Below are positions 31,441 to 48,760 of a DNA stretch of 64,000 bases, piece after piece. Both the position numbers and the translations under genes were made by a program. The stretch's first letter is position 1, and every line of letters starts with the position of its first letter. Under the pieces are notes generated by a model. That model was not told the DNA's origin. It saw only the letters and a program-made list of their open reading frames with translations, and made no database searches. The DNA comes from Oryzias latipes (Eukaryota; Chordata; Actinopteri; Beloniformes; Adrianichthyidae): NCBI RefSeq assembly GCF_002234675.1, contig NC_019880.2, positions 18,478,823 to 18,542,822 of the forward strand, in the 5' to 3' direction.

Positions 31441-31800
31441 GAGCGCGGGGCGGGTCTCCCTTGGGGGGGTCCAGGCTCGTAAATGGGGTTGGGGTGGGGA
31501 GATGCCCAGAACTCCTGGGTGGTGGTGGGGTGCTCGCCTGGGGCTGTGGGCATTCTTCTGGGGCGGGGCCCCGTGTTGGCCTGCTTTCCTGGCAGGTCTG
31601 GAGCTTGCACTCTTTCCCCCCATGCTTCCTTGCTGTCTGGCTTTGGGAGCCCCCGTGGCGGTCCTGCCGGCCCTGGGCTCGGTCGCAGATGTGATTGCCC
31701 GGTGGACAGTTGTTCTCTATCTGCTACCGTGCGGGTGTTGGGGGATTCTAGCTGCCACTGCTGCTGCAGCGGGGGTCTTGGTGTGGGGATGACTGGGCAC
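31441..31800 (+). repeat. GC-rich LINE tail or low-complexity tract
   Basis: G-rich, poorly repetitive sequence directly following the LINE fragment and much richer in GC than its surroundings. Frames open on both strands because stops are rare in such composition. Probably part of the same insertion. Confidence 0.4.
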
Positions 31801-32721
31801 TCCCCCTCCTTCTTTTCACATTCCATCATCCATTTTAGAAGACCATAAACACTCACTTGAGCACAGGTGTTAGCTCACCTTTGCACAAATATTTTGCGTG
31901 ATTGAATAAAATATTTCACACTAGTTGGTTTGAAGGCATAAGTATGCGTGCGTGAACATTATTTGTATTGTGTACATGTTGACATGTGGACATTTTTGGA
32001 GCCGACAGATATGTTTATAACATTTGGGTGTGTGTGTGTGGACAGGCCCCGCCCTCATAGAAGTGTATTACATCTGAACTTCACCGTAATGAGTGTAACC
32101 ATCCAGAAACTTGTTGCTTTGCGCTGCCTCATGGTTTTACCCCCCCTTTCTATAATCACCCTCCTATCCCCCCCTCTCTAACATCCCTCCTTTCCTTTTC
32201 TGTCCGGTTCAACACAAAATATTTTCAAATTTAAATAAAATGAATGAAGTTAGGCCTACATTAGAAAAAGGGGTTTATTCTGTCATAACTTTTAATTTGA
32301 AAGAATATTCATAACCCCTGTTGTTAAAGTAAAATATGTCCAACACAAGAGGCCTTCAGCTCTCATCTGTTTGCCCAGCTGTTGGACAGGACAAGTTTGA
32401 AAAAAAAAGTAATCTTTAGCTGTACAAGTCCAATTTTAACATGTTGCAACATGATATTGTGAATAACATGGCTAACACTTCTAACATGGCAATGTTTAGC
32501 GTGTTACCAACAAGTTTCAAAATTCTCTTTGACTCTTTGGTCTCGCTTAATGTCCCTTATACAATAGTTTAATTTGCCTTATACAGTACATGACCATTCA
32601 CTGACGGTGTGTTCCATAATCTGGTACCCCCTATAATGTGGAAAATACAGTAAATTTAAGTCCTGTAAACATTTTGAAAAAACAAACAAAAAACACATAA
32701 CTGCTGGTGCCAGTTTGAATG
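31801..32721. other. Intergenic flank downstream of adh D
   Basis: Short GT run near 32028 and C-rich stretches at 32140-32180; the dispersed repeat at 32480-32650. No gene seen. Confidence 0.45.
32480..32650. repeat. Dispersed repeat, copy near the adh D 3' flank
   Basis: Aligns with 38050-38256 in the same orientation: GCGTGT.ACAAACAAGTT-like, GACTCT.T.GTCTC.CTTAATG, TGCCTTATA and GAAAATACAGTAAA. The two copies bracket adh copy D. Confidence 0.45.
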
Positions 32722-32727
32722 TTTATT
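32722..32727 (-). terminator. Polyadenylation signal of adh copy D
   Basis: AATAAA on the minus strand, about 140 nt after the copy D stop codon. Surrounding bases align with the equivalent region of copy C (AATGAA at 16766-16771) and with the relic 3' end at 26193-26198 (AATAAA). Confidence 0.55.
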
Positions 32728-32867
32728 TCGTTTCATAAAGACTTAAGCCCATGAGACCTCTCAATCAATGGTTTACATATGCTTTCCTTTAAGCTTCTGA
32801 TAGCACAGAGGGTTTCCGTTACGACTGAAGAGATCTTGTTGGTATGAGATGAAGCAACACTGTGGGC

Positions 32868-38833
<5,966 letters not shown>

Positions 38834-38931
38834 GTCTGCTGCAAAGTTGGAAGTCAAAAAAATTAAAGGAGAGGTGCTGAGGAGCAAAAGAACTGCAGAG
38901 CAGAGCGAGGAGGAGGAATCTCCACTCAAGG

Positions 38932-38939
38932 TTTAAATA
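38932..38939 (-). promoter_or_regulatory. TATA-like box of adh copy D
   Basis: Minus-strand TATTTAAA about 100 nt upstream of the ATG (38831-38833). It predicts a transcription start near 38905, which excludes the in-frame ATG at 38927-38929 from the transcript. Confidence 0.4.
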
Positions 38940-40832
38940 CTGGAAAAGCCGTTATGCAACCAAGCAAGAGTGCAGACATTGGTCAGGACTAAACTCTTTC
39001 CAATCCATCAATCCCACTTTTTATTTTACCTAAACAGCAGTAAAGTAGTAAAGTCATTTAGTTAGATTAAGACTCAGAGTTATATGGAAAGGTCTTGCAT
39101 TCACCTAAAAAAAAAATCGTGTGATATTCGTTCTCCGTTTGTCATGTATTAAAAAGATTTTTGAAAACGGTTGTTCTTTGTTCTGTGTTTTTTGTCCTAA
39201 GGCAAAGAATTTCGAACAGTTTGTAGTTCTTTGCTTTTGCAGCTCTCTTAAAAAAATTGTAATATAACATTAGAATGAAAAACATGAAAAACACAAAAAA
39301 TTAAAAGTGAAAAACACCCTTTTAAGTAAAATATACAAAAATATCAGTGATGATACATACAGTACAGACCAAAAATTTGGACACACTTTCTCATTCAGTT
39401 GAATGGGACGGTGTGTCCAAACATTACATTACATTATCACATGTATTCCTAATTGCCTTCCACAATTTTTTTTAAAAAAAAAAGAAAAAAAAGGGACTAT
39501 CCTGAGATTGTTTTGGTAAAATTATCATTATTTTTTTTCACATTTTTTGTTTATCGCAAGTTTTTCAAGTTATTCAAGTTATAAACTGACCATTCACATG
39601 CCTCAGTAAAGGCATGTGGTTCTTGCTGGCCCCCTCCTCAAATGTTTGCTTGACAGATTATCCAGAGCCACTCATTCTAAGACTGGTGTAATGTAATAAA
39701 TCAATAAATAATACAATTGTTCTAAATTTAGCACAATTGTTTGACACTTTCAATGTAAACAAACTAGGATGCAGTAGGGATGCAACCATTCACTTTCACC
39801 ATCATTTGGTTTCATGGTGAAACCTATTGTTTGATTTCAAACTAAGAATTGTGGCATTCCTGTTAAAAAATAAAAGCAAACCAAATCAGCGGCTAGTTTT
39901 TGAAGTTCGTGACCTTTTGCTCACTTCTTTAGATTATTAAAACGGTTATGTACTCCTGATTTCTAAACATTTCATGCATAACACTGCAAGGCTTGAACTT
40001 TTCTTGAAAACACAAGTGCTGAAAAATTACTTTCATGAAAAATGTCCTAATGTAGTAACTTTTTTAGGCTCCAGCAACGTGTGATCGTAAAAGGGACCCA
40101 TCAGGTTCAGAAAATGGATGGACGGATTTCTTAAGTGCGTGAACGCTGTGTGGCCAGATCTCCTGTTTCAAACAATACGGGAGCTGACAATCTGTGTGAC
40201 ACGGTTGTATAGATGGGAGAATTCTGACAAAACCCTTTTCTAGGTTGATGCATTTTAGGTGCCAAATTAAACTGTGAGCGTCATAAATGTCTATATTTAC
40301 ATAGTGATACGGCCTGCTTCCCAAACTGTGTAAGATAATGACTTGCTGGGAAAAAAAACACATGCTTTCTACCAAAACTACACTTCATGAGAAGAGTATA
40401 ATTAAGGTTTGGCTTGCAAATGTGGTTTCTCAGAGTAACGCGTAGCAGAAATGACTCTTCACACTGTGTAAATGAATTTTTCTGATGATATTTTCAAATC
40501 CCTGCAGAGGGTTCCTGCTATTCCGTGCTCGGCTGCATTTCTGCAGAACTATTTGGAATGCTTCAAGCTGTGTAAGATGTCACATCAGAATATTGTGCAA
40601 ACTTTTTTTCTTTTTCATGACATCTGCAGTGCTAGAAGTAAGTAATGTGCTGATTTAGGTAGAAAAAAGTGCAAAAGTAGCACATTGTTCTCAGGTCTTA
40701 CTGCCCCTTTACCCTCTTTGACAAACTTAACCTCAGAAAGCGCACAGCAAATCCTTTCCATATCCTGTCAGGATTCCAAATCCACATAAATACATAAATA
40801 TAATAAACTTTCATATTGAGTTGGGTACCTAC
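38940..40832. other. Region between adh D promoter and orphan exon 1
   Basis: AT-rich, with one mini Tc1 element. No exon was found, so the orphan exon has no exon 2 of its own here. Confidence 0.5.
39357..39419. mobile_element. Mini Tc1-like inverted-repeat element
   Basis: TACAGACCAAAAATTTGGAC begins a fold-back whose other arm is GACGGTGTGTCCAAAC. It matches the ends of fish Tc1-like elements of the GACCAAAAGTTTGGACACAC type, reduced to its termini. Confidence 0.5.
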
Positions 40833-40850
40833 CTTACCAGCTGTGTCCAT
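40833..40850 (-). pseudogene. Orphan adh exon 1 (alternative first exon or relic)
   Basis: An 18-nt exon encoding MDTAGK with donor AAG|GTAGG, the same phase and donor as copy D exon 1. Homology to the copy D promoter continues on both sides: the intron side shares CCTACCTTAC and the TCATATTG...GAGTTG stretch, and the 5'UTR side shares purine-rich blocks and CCACTCAAG. Where copy D has its TATA-like motif, this copy has unrelated sequence and then a 30-base poly-T run. No exon 2 lies between it and copy D. It could serve as a distal first exon of copy D by splicing to 37086-37187, or be the stump of a lost gene. Confidence 0.6.
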
Positions 40851-40997
40851 ATCTTCACCTTTAACTGGATGCCAACAGAGTCTGAGAGAGCTCAGAAGCT
40901 GAAGAGCTGCAGAGTAAGAAAAGGAGGAGAAAATCTGGACCTCAGATCCTGCAGCTGTGAAAACAGTTGGGCATCCACTCAAGTATGCCGGCCCTAT

Positions 40998-41034
<37 letters not shown>

Positions 41035-41779
41035 AATCTTAACATGGATTAACTTGGGCATCCAAAGAAATGAGTTACTTGTATTGAAACAAAGTCAAGC
41101 ATTAAGGGGAATGAATATGTGATTGTTTTTTTTTTCTCTAACAGATGTATGTAAAGTATAGTAAGGGGGACATGGACATTCTCATGGATCACTGTGGTGT
41201 TGAGTTTCTAGTGTGATGGGAATAGATGTGACCCCCCAGGCATGGGCCAAGGCTTACAGGGTTATGGTTTGCCCCTGTGTATAAGAGACAATTCCTAATA
41301 TACTTTTTACAGTCATTTAAACACCTGTAAACACTTTTCACAGCTTAGTGTGAATACCTTTCAATTTAAAAAAAAGTTCAAAACTTGTCTTCCAGCTTTG
41401 CTTTGCTTGGAGTAAGTAAAAGCTATGGCTAATTTTAGACTTTATTTCTTTCAGTTTGATAACAGCTAATGAAAACCCAAACTTCAAATCTGACCAAAAT
41501 TTGTGCTAAAAGGATGTAAAGCACTCAGTACGTATCTGGTTACAGAGTACTCAGATACTTGTCTTTTTGCATGATTTACTGCAATAATAAAGTGTTTTCT
41601 CATCTGTGGTGTCCCCCCCCCCTTCATAGATTGTCTGTGAAGAGTTTCGTTTTACTTGGCCAACCAATCATACATACCATGGTTCTTTAGTCAGGAACCT
41701 AAACTTTTGCAAGTCAAAGGGGGTCAAGTCCTGCAGGAAAATTAAATTAACATTTCAGTTACTCTATATCTGGCCCTTT

Positions 41780-41834
41780 AAGGACAGCCGCTATGCTGAT
41801 GTGGCCCTCGGTGAAAAAGAGTTTGATACCCCTG
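41780..41834. mobile_element. Possible right end of a hAT-like element
   Basis: Ends GTTTGATACCCCTG, the complement of a CAGGGG-type hAT terminus, preceded by GTGGCCCTCGG. No left end was found. Confidence 0.3.
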
Positions 41835-42134
41835 TTCTATAGTATACTAATGCTCAAGTATGTTGAAAGTCCCCCTCTGATAAAAATCATTTTTTTTGTT
41901 TTTGATATCTACTGGTATGTGTCATTTCTTGTAATGAAGAAGAACAAATGTACTAAATTGTTTCATTTTTGCATTTTAGTATTTGTCCTTTTAAATTGCT
42001 GTCAATTCAACTGTCGCAAAGACGCTCTGAATTATAGGGCTGTTGTGATGTCAGAACAGGACATCCTGCAGTCTCCCTGATCTGCTCCCTGATAACTTGT
42101 TCTGGGCTGACTTTGGCTCATGTGATGCTTTTAA

Positions 42135-42337
42135 CCCTTGTGCTATCCCAGATGACCCCACCCTTACATTGACGTGTTCTCCCTACCATGACAAAGGTGG
42201 ATAAAGGTGGAAAGATTTCATGTAATCCATGGACACCAGTGAAGATCATAAATCATTGAAGAAAAGGTTCAGAGCACTGTCTAGTGGGTCTAGATGACCC
42301 AACTCCCAATGTTAAAGTGCCTAGGATAGCACAAGGG
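42135..42337 (-). mobile_element. TTAA-flanked piggyBac-like MITE, copy 5
   Basis: 203-bp copy in the opposite orientation, flanked by TTAA and TTAC, between the orphan adh exon 1 and the sptlc2-type gene. Confidence 0.78.
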
Positions 42338-42507
42338 TTACAGTGAATTGTCCCAGAGAAATAAAGAACATTTAAATTGAAGTTAACTTTTCAAGGCAAC
42401 AATAAAATACATGACTACAGATGATGTGTAACGTCTTTACTTATGAGTTCCCTTTGTTGCATGAATGCAAATGTCTGTCTGATGTAGCAGTAAAATCAAA
42501 AATGATT

Positions 42508-43010
42508 ACAGTGGGGCAAAAAAGTATTCATTTAGCCACCAGTTGTGCAAGTTCTCAAACATAAAAAGATGGAGAGGTCTGTAATTTTCATTATAGTTAT
42601 ACATCAACTCTGAGAATCAAAATGAGAAAAAAATCCAGAAAATCACATTGTCTGATTTAAAAAAAAAAAGATTGCAAATTACGGTGGAAAATAAGTATTT
42701 GGTCACCTACAAACAAGCAAGAGTTTGGTTTTCATGGACCTGTAACTTCTTCTGTAAGAGGATCCTCTTCCTAAACTCGTTACCTGTATTAATGGAACCT
42801 GTTTGAACTTGTTATCTATATGAAAGACACCGTTCCACAACCTCAAACAGTCACACTCCAAACTCCACCATGGCCAAGACCAAACAGCTGTCTAAAGACA
42901 CCAAAAACACATTTGTTGACCTGCACCAGACTGGGAAGCCTGAATCTCCAATGTGTAAGTAGCTTGATGTTAAGAAATCAACTGTGGGAGCAATTACTAG
43001 TAAATGTAAG
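42508..43010 (+). mobile_element. Tc1-like element fragment
   Basis: Starts TACAGTGGGGCAAAAAAGTA and continues AATCCAGAAAATCACATTGT and GGTGGAAAATAAGTATTTGG, the long terminal repeat region of a common fish Tc1-like transposon. A decayed start of transposase follows (ATGGCCAAGACCAAACAGCT near 42870). The right end is missing. Confidence 0.65.
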
Positions 43011-44848
43011 ACATGCAAGACCACTGATAATCTGCCTCCATCTGGAGCTCCCTGCAACATCTCACCCTGTGTTTGTCTAGGTAGGCGCCTTGCACCCACC
43101 CCTTTCTTGTGATATTTTTATGATGATTGACAGGTGATGTCGGATCAAAAAACTAAGCAGCATACAACCCGCACCAGGCAATCTGTGCAGCGCTGCCTCC
43201 ACCTGGGTCATTTAAAACACCCTCAATTGACTTAACATGCATGTAATGTTATTCTACTCCTCAAGGAAAATACACATAAGGGGTGTAACAATTCATTTTA
43301 ACAACAATTTGTTTTGATATTTGTGGTTGCTGATTGGATTGACTTTCAATTTTGGTTATTTTTGAATGATCCAATTTGATTTGATTCACTGAAATTATAT
43401 AGATCCAGGAAATTTTTGCCAGAAGTTTGTGGAACAAGCAGAGGTGCCTGAAACCTGAAAGAAATGGTATCAGGTACAAATAATTTTTGGAATTAACCAT
43501 TATAAAAGTGTAACTTCACAAGTTATTTCCTTTTAACGTCTATTTTTGTATTTTTAAACTTTGAATTTGATGGTTTTATTACAGTAAATCATTATGAATG
43601 AAAATCCAATTCCTAACTTTTAAATCAGCCTCTGTTGTAATAAATCCACATGAGCATAATATCCACTTTTTTGACCAAAATACTGTAGTAATAACAAAAG
43701 CATTAGATCAATTTGAAACTTAACAACAAAGCCAGTAAATTACAACACATTTAAATAAGATAATTAGATTGAATCTGTTTTGGCAGCTCAACAAGACAAA
43801 ATTTGCATTTGCTCCTCAATGCTTTTATAAAGACGTAATTTATTGTAATAAAGAAATGTTAAATGTTGTTAAAAGTCTGAATGATGCCTTTAAAAGTCTC
43901 TTTTCTGATGCGTTTTAGTCTAAATAAATCTTAAAATAAAATGAATTTCAAAAAAATGGCAGCCACATTCATGCACCGGCTAAAAACAGAAAGTGCTGAC
44001 TCCTTCAAACTTTCTTGGACTGTGCTTATGAAGCCTTGCTTTCATCACCTTACATAATATTATTTAGAGCTTCTGGAGACAGCGCCAGCAGAGACGATGG
44101 GGACTTGGCTTTTCTTTTCCAGCAAATAAAACCCACAGACATTTATTTCAATCACTTTGAGATTTGAACTCTTTTATTACAACTTGTTTAGATGACAGCA
44201 TACCAGAGCTCCTCAGGTCGGGCTTAGCCATGAGGCACCGGCTCCACTATATTTGGCCCAAAACTCAGCTGCTTGACTTGTAGCACCTTGACGCCAGAAT
44301 TTATTTTCTCGCTATGAAAAAAAAGAAAAAAATTACTTGTGTTTTTGCTTTCAAGTAGATGCTAAATTAAGGTAATTTCAGTGGTTAGATGTGCATTTGC
44401 ATCAATATGGGGCCACCGGGTTCACTTCTTCAAACAGCAGAAACATATTGCCCCTGTAGTTTGCCTTATTTATTGCCCCTGTAGTTTGCCTTATTTGTCA
44501 GTTTCAATGCTCTTTTTGAATTTCTGATGGTCTTAATTTCCTTTCTCCAGAGTTTCTGATGACCTCCTGCCTTCCAATTCTTTCCTGCTCTTTGAAATAA
44601 GGGGAATCAATCACCTTAAAGTTCCAAAAAAAAAGCCTTTTTAAAACCGTTGTTTTAAACAGATTTGCTATTTTTTAGCTTTTAACTTATTTATTATATA
44701 TTTTCTTGTGTGATATTTAGAAATTATAATTTGATATTCTTTGTCCCTCATATCCTATCCCTGTAAAGCCCCTTACATCAAAGAATTGACAGAAAATTCT
44801 CATTTTTTGGCCCAGGAGTGAACACAATGGCGAGAAGTTGTTATCGTT
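43011..44848. other. AT-rich intergenic region
   Basis: No gene recognised. A 25-base tandem duplication lies near 44450. Confidence 0.45.
44447..44497 (+). repeat. Short tandem duplication
   Basis: A unit of about 25 bases beginning ATTGCCCCTGTAGTTTGCC occurs twice head to tail. Confidence 0.75.
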
Positions 44849-45620
44849 TCATTTATTGATTGGTGGCTTGCAGGATCTCTGCAGCCTATTGATTAAGCCA
44901 TCGGTATCCCTGCAGCTGTCTACTTCAATCCTGTCTTCCTCCACCATAGACAAGATCTCCAAGTCTGTGTGATGCTTCCATCTGAAGAGGGCCAGTTTTT
45001 GGCATTTTCAACATTCTTGTGCGAATATAACAGACTATTTTCATTTAACTTTGTTGTTTTGTATTAAAACGAGACTTTTTTATCTGAAGGAGGGGTAACA
45101 CCATTTTCCTTCTGCTTTGGTGTGTCTTATATGCATGACACTTACATGACTTAATGTGACGAATGGACTTCTGGGTATGTGAATGAAAAGGAAAATAAAG
45201 TGGCTTTAATCTACACCCAAACGTGTCTCTGAGCTCCTTATTTTAAATATAAAATACAGCTTTACAGACACTGAACACCGGAAAGCCGGCTAAACTAACA
45301 ATTTGATTTTGAGTCGCTAAAAGATTTGTTTTTTAAACCTAATAATAATCACAAAACCTTACACACCTTTCATCTTGAGCAAGGCTCATACTCATAAATT
45401 TACTTTCCTAAGTCGTAGATTTATTACTTTACTTCACTAAATGCTTAAATTTATAAGAGAAAAGTCCGAAACTTAACCGACTTTTAAAGTCATAAATACA
45501 CGACTTGATTCTCATAATTTAACAGCTTTGACTTTTTTTCTCGAAATTCTTTTTTTCTCTCTCGAAATTCTTCATTAAAAAAAGTTTATGTACTGGCCCT
45601 AATACTCTGTAGTAATTTTA
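44849..45620 (-). repeat. Dispersed repeat (copy 2), uninterrupted
   Basis: Reverse-orientation copy of the repeat at 22300-22478 plus 23480-24060. It contains AAGGAGCTCAGAGACACGTT, and a 33-codon frame from 44947 down to 44849 (MVEEDRIEVDSCRDTDGLI). It reads straight through the position of the hAT insertion in copy 1. A/T-rich CATAAATTTA-type blocks lie at 45390-45540. Confidence 0.6.
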
Positions 45621-48600
45621 CCATAAAGTTATGAAATTAGCAAAAGGTTTCCTGCCAAAGGGGTTTACGATTTTATGTAAGAAGCCATTAAAAAAAAGCA
45701 CTTTTACTGCCTCTAGTGGAATGATGATGAGCCACAAGGCAGATAAAAAAATGGACCAGTTTGAAAAACAATGGGTTTTTAAGGAAACTTTGGATCATGC
45801 TGATGACCTCAGTGATCTCAGAATTTAGTTTTTTTCTTTTCAAATATACTATCGGCTCGATCTATGTCAATGCATAGCCCTTAAAACAATTGTTTTTTGT
45901 GCTTAATGAAGCAGATTTGAACCAGCATCAAAACATGATTTAAGGACAAAGCGGTGTTACGAATAAAAAAATGTTTATTAAAAATGAGTCAAATCATTTT
46001 GAAAAGCAACAAGAGTGTCGCTATGATTTGGGATGGAAGAAATAATCACAGCTTGGTTTGAATTGTCATCAAAGCTGAGATAAACAAAAAAAAACTTTAA
46101 GTGGGCTGTGATTTCTTCTACCTTGGCAGTGTTTTTTTCTTCTTTAAATCAGTTTCATTTATTTTTCAAAAAAAAAAGGTATAGCTCAACAAAATAGCAA
46201 TAAACACTTTTGCTTGAATGGTTTTATTAACATGAATCCAGCTGACATTGCACAACAGTGTCTGCAAATAGTGCACTTTGTATGATGAAATGCGTGGCAA
46301 CAAAACAACACAGACACTCGGCGTTAGGTATGTGTACTAATGACAAATAAATGGATCTAAATGTGGCGCTCTAGAAAATCTTTAGCTTAAAAAAGGCACT
46401 ACTATGCAGACTTTTGTCTGTAACATGTCGCCCCCCCCCAATGTGGGCAGTAAAAACAAAAAAAAAAAGGAAAAACAGAAAGTACTTCATTAATTAAAAG
46501 CCACATTCTGCATCTTTTTAGGGAACAAGTGAGAATTTAATGGCTAACAAAGATTAACTTGTTTATTGTCACGCATCAAATCTGAGGATCAATTTAAAGC
46601 TTAAAAACTGAACATAAAGATTTCTTCAGATTATTTTCAGTGACACAAATAAAACTAAACAAACACGAAACAAATCTGTGGAATTCCTATATAAAAATAA
46701 ACGTTAGGAGAACATATGTTTGAGACGCAGAATCTGTGGAAAGCAGCATCAGTGATGAATCCTCACAGTGTACATGGAGTATTTTCCGCCTGGAGTGTCA
46801 GAATGCACACATGCAAGTGTGCTCCTATCTTCTTCCTACAGTCATCGTCAGTGAGGAGGATCCTTCCAAAAGCTCAGCAGCACAAATTACACATAAAGCC
46901 CGATTTGAATGGACATCAACACCATGACGTGCAGCGATGTCAACATTTCCAGCAGAAAGCGTGCAGCAGAGCCCTCGCCCTCATTTGCACCACAAAATAG
47001 TAAGTCACGAATGCCGTGGCACAAAGATGGCGCTCTGTCCTACAAGGTATTAAAACAGTTATCAGATGCAGGTGACTAACGTGCTGCACGTCCCCCCCAA
47101 CGTATGGTTGCATGTGCAACCGACATGGTAATGTAAGAAGGTGTTGAAGAAGAATACAGAGGAATAATGGGTTTAAAGTGACGGCAAAATACTGGTTCTC
47201 CGTTTGTGTACCCGTAAAACTCCGAGAGGCGATCTGACAAAAACGTCCGTCCAATGAGGTCGACTGAAACTTTACTAAATCCTTTTTCTTTTTTTTTTTT
47301 CTCAACGTCACTGGATTTCATTGAGCTACACTTACTGCTACTGCTGTTTCACATCTAAAAACAAACAGGAAGCAGCGCAGTGGTTACAATGTGTGCAATT
47401 AAAAGCCTCTGAGTTGAAATGACGGCGAATGTTTAACTCAAACAGCGTTTTTGTCATTTGGCTGAATGTCGGAGATCCATTTCTGCTTTGGCACTTTGTT
47501 GTACTGACCCACAAGCAGTGACAAAACCAGACAAAACAACAAGTTACACCAAACGCTTCTGCAGATCATTTTGCTTCTGGTATAACACTAAGAAAAAAAA
47601 AGACACAAGTTAAATCATAAATAAGAAAAAGTTTCAACTTTGGAAACAAAACCCCAAAAGTTGCAGTTTTATCAATTGCTTTTCTCTCTAAAATCAAGCT
47701 TAAGCTGTTGACAGTGCAAACAGACGCCATGTGCTCATAATGAGACATGAGAGGTGTGTGTGGCTGTGTGTGTGTGTGTGGCTGTGTGTGTGTGTGTGTG
47801 GGGGGTGGGGTGGGGGGGTAGGTTATCAGGTGTGATTTATCATTACCTGGAAGCAGCTGTTAAAGCGTGCGGCACTCACACCTGCCAGCTTCCTCCCCGT
47901 CTTGAGCGGAAATTCAGCTGACAGTTTGGCGGAAAGCATCCACTTCTTAAAATACCGACGTCATCGGCTCCGGGTTTTGGGAGAGCCGAGTGAATTATGT
48001 GGAACTGACATGTCAGAATGTGATTTTACACTAAATCAGTCCCGTTTTTCTAAAGAACATTTTAAAGCTCTGAAGACTCTCAAAAAAGTCAACACAGTCA
48101 AAAAAACTGGGGGGTGTATTTGTGATTAGATTCTTAAAGAACACAAATCCTAAAATCTACTGAACTGTTCTTAAAAAAGAAAAAAAGAAAAATCACCTTT
48201 ACATTAGGTTTAAGCTTCATCTGGCAAACAGAAAATAGGGGAGTAACTTTATGCAGCTTAACAGTAAGTGATATATAAATATAAATCAAGAGACAGGAGT
48301 AATGTTGGTAAAAATGTGCATTAGCATCATTATGGATTTAAAGAAGAGACCTTCGGTAGTGAAAAGTGTAACGTTGACTCAGTAAATGGGACTTTACACT
48401 CGTAGCAGCTCAAACTTCCAGTAAGATTTGGGAAAGTGGTGTCCACTTCACACGTGTAACAAAGGCACACAGCATACAAATGCGTATTTAAAAAAATCAA
48501 ACCATATGGTAAGACAGTTTTTTGTTCCTTTTTTGACAGATTAGTTAGAAAAGAAAAAACAGAAGACAGGACGAGCGTTCGTGCTGCTTTCTGCGGTTTA

Positions 48601-48760
48601 CTATATAAGGCAAAGTAGAATCTGGTGATGTTTTCCGGCTGCGTTTCCAGAGGCGAGGTGCGAGCACCATTGGCTCTTCATGGAAGACGCATCATGGAGA
48701 CTCACCTGCATTTTTCTGTTTGTTTTTTTTCTGTTCCAAAGCACTTGAACAAAAAGTTCT
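45621..48760 (-). other. 3' flank and probable 3'UTR of the sptlc2-type gene
   Basis: No coding exon recognised. Minus-strand AATAAA candidates exist, for example at 46227. A 65-codon plus-strand frame at 45631-45828 has no recognisable domain. The (GT)n tract lies at 47752. How far the sptlc2 3'UTR reaches is unknown. Confidence 0.4.
47752..47818 (+). repeat. (GT)n microsatellite with G-rich end
   Basis: Interrupted GTGTGTGT runs separated by GGCTGT, ending in a G-rich tract. 3' flank of the sptlc2-type gene. Confidence 0.85.

Noticed and set aside
31388..31856. Several overlapping open frames of 90-142 codons on both strands
   Set aside because: All lie in a GC-rich tract where stops are rare; the translations are low-complexity Gly/Pro-rich.
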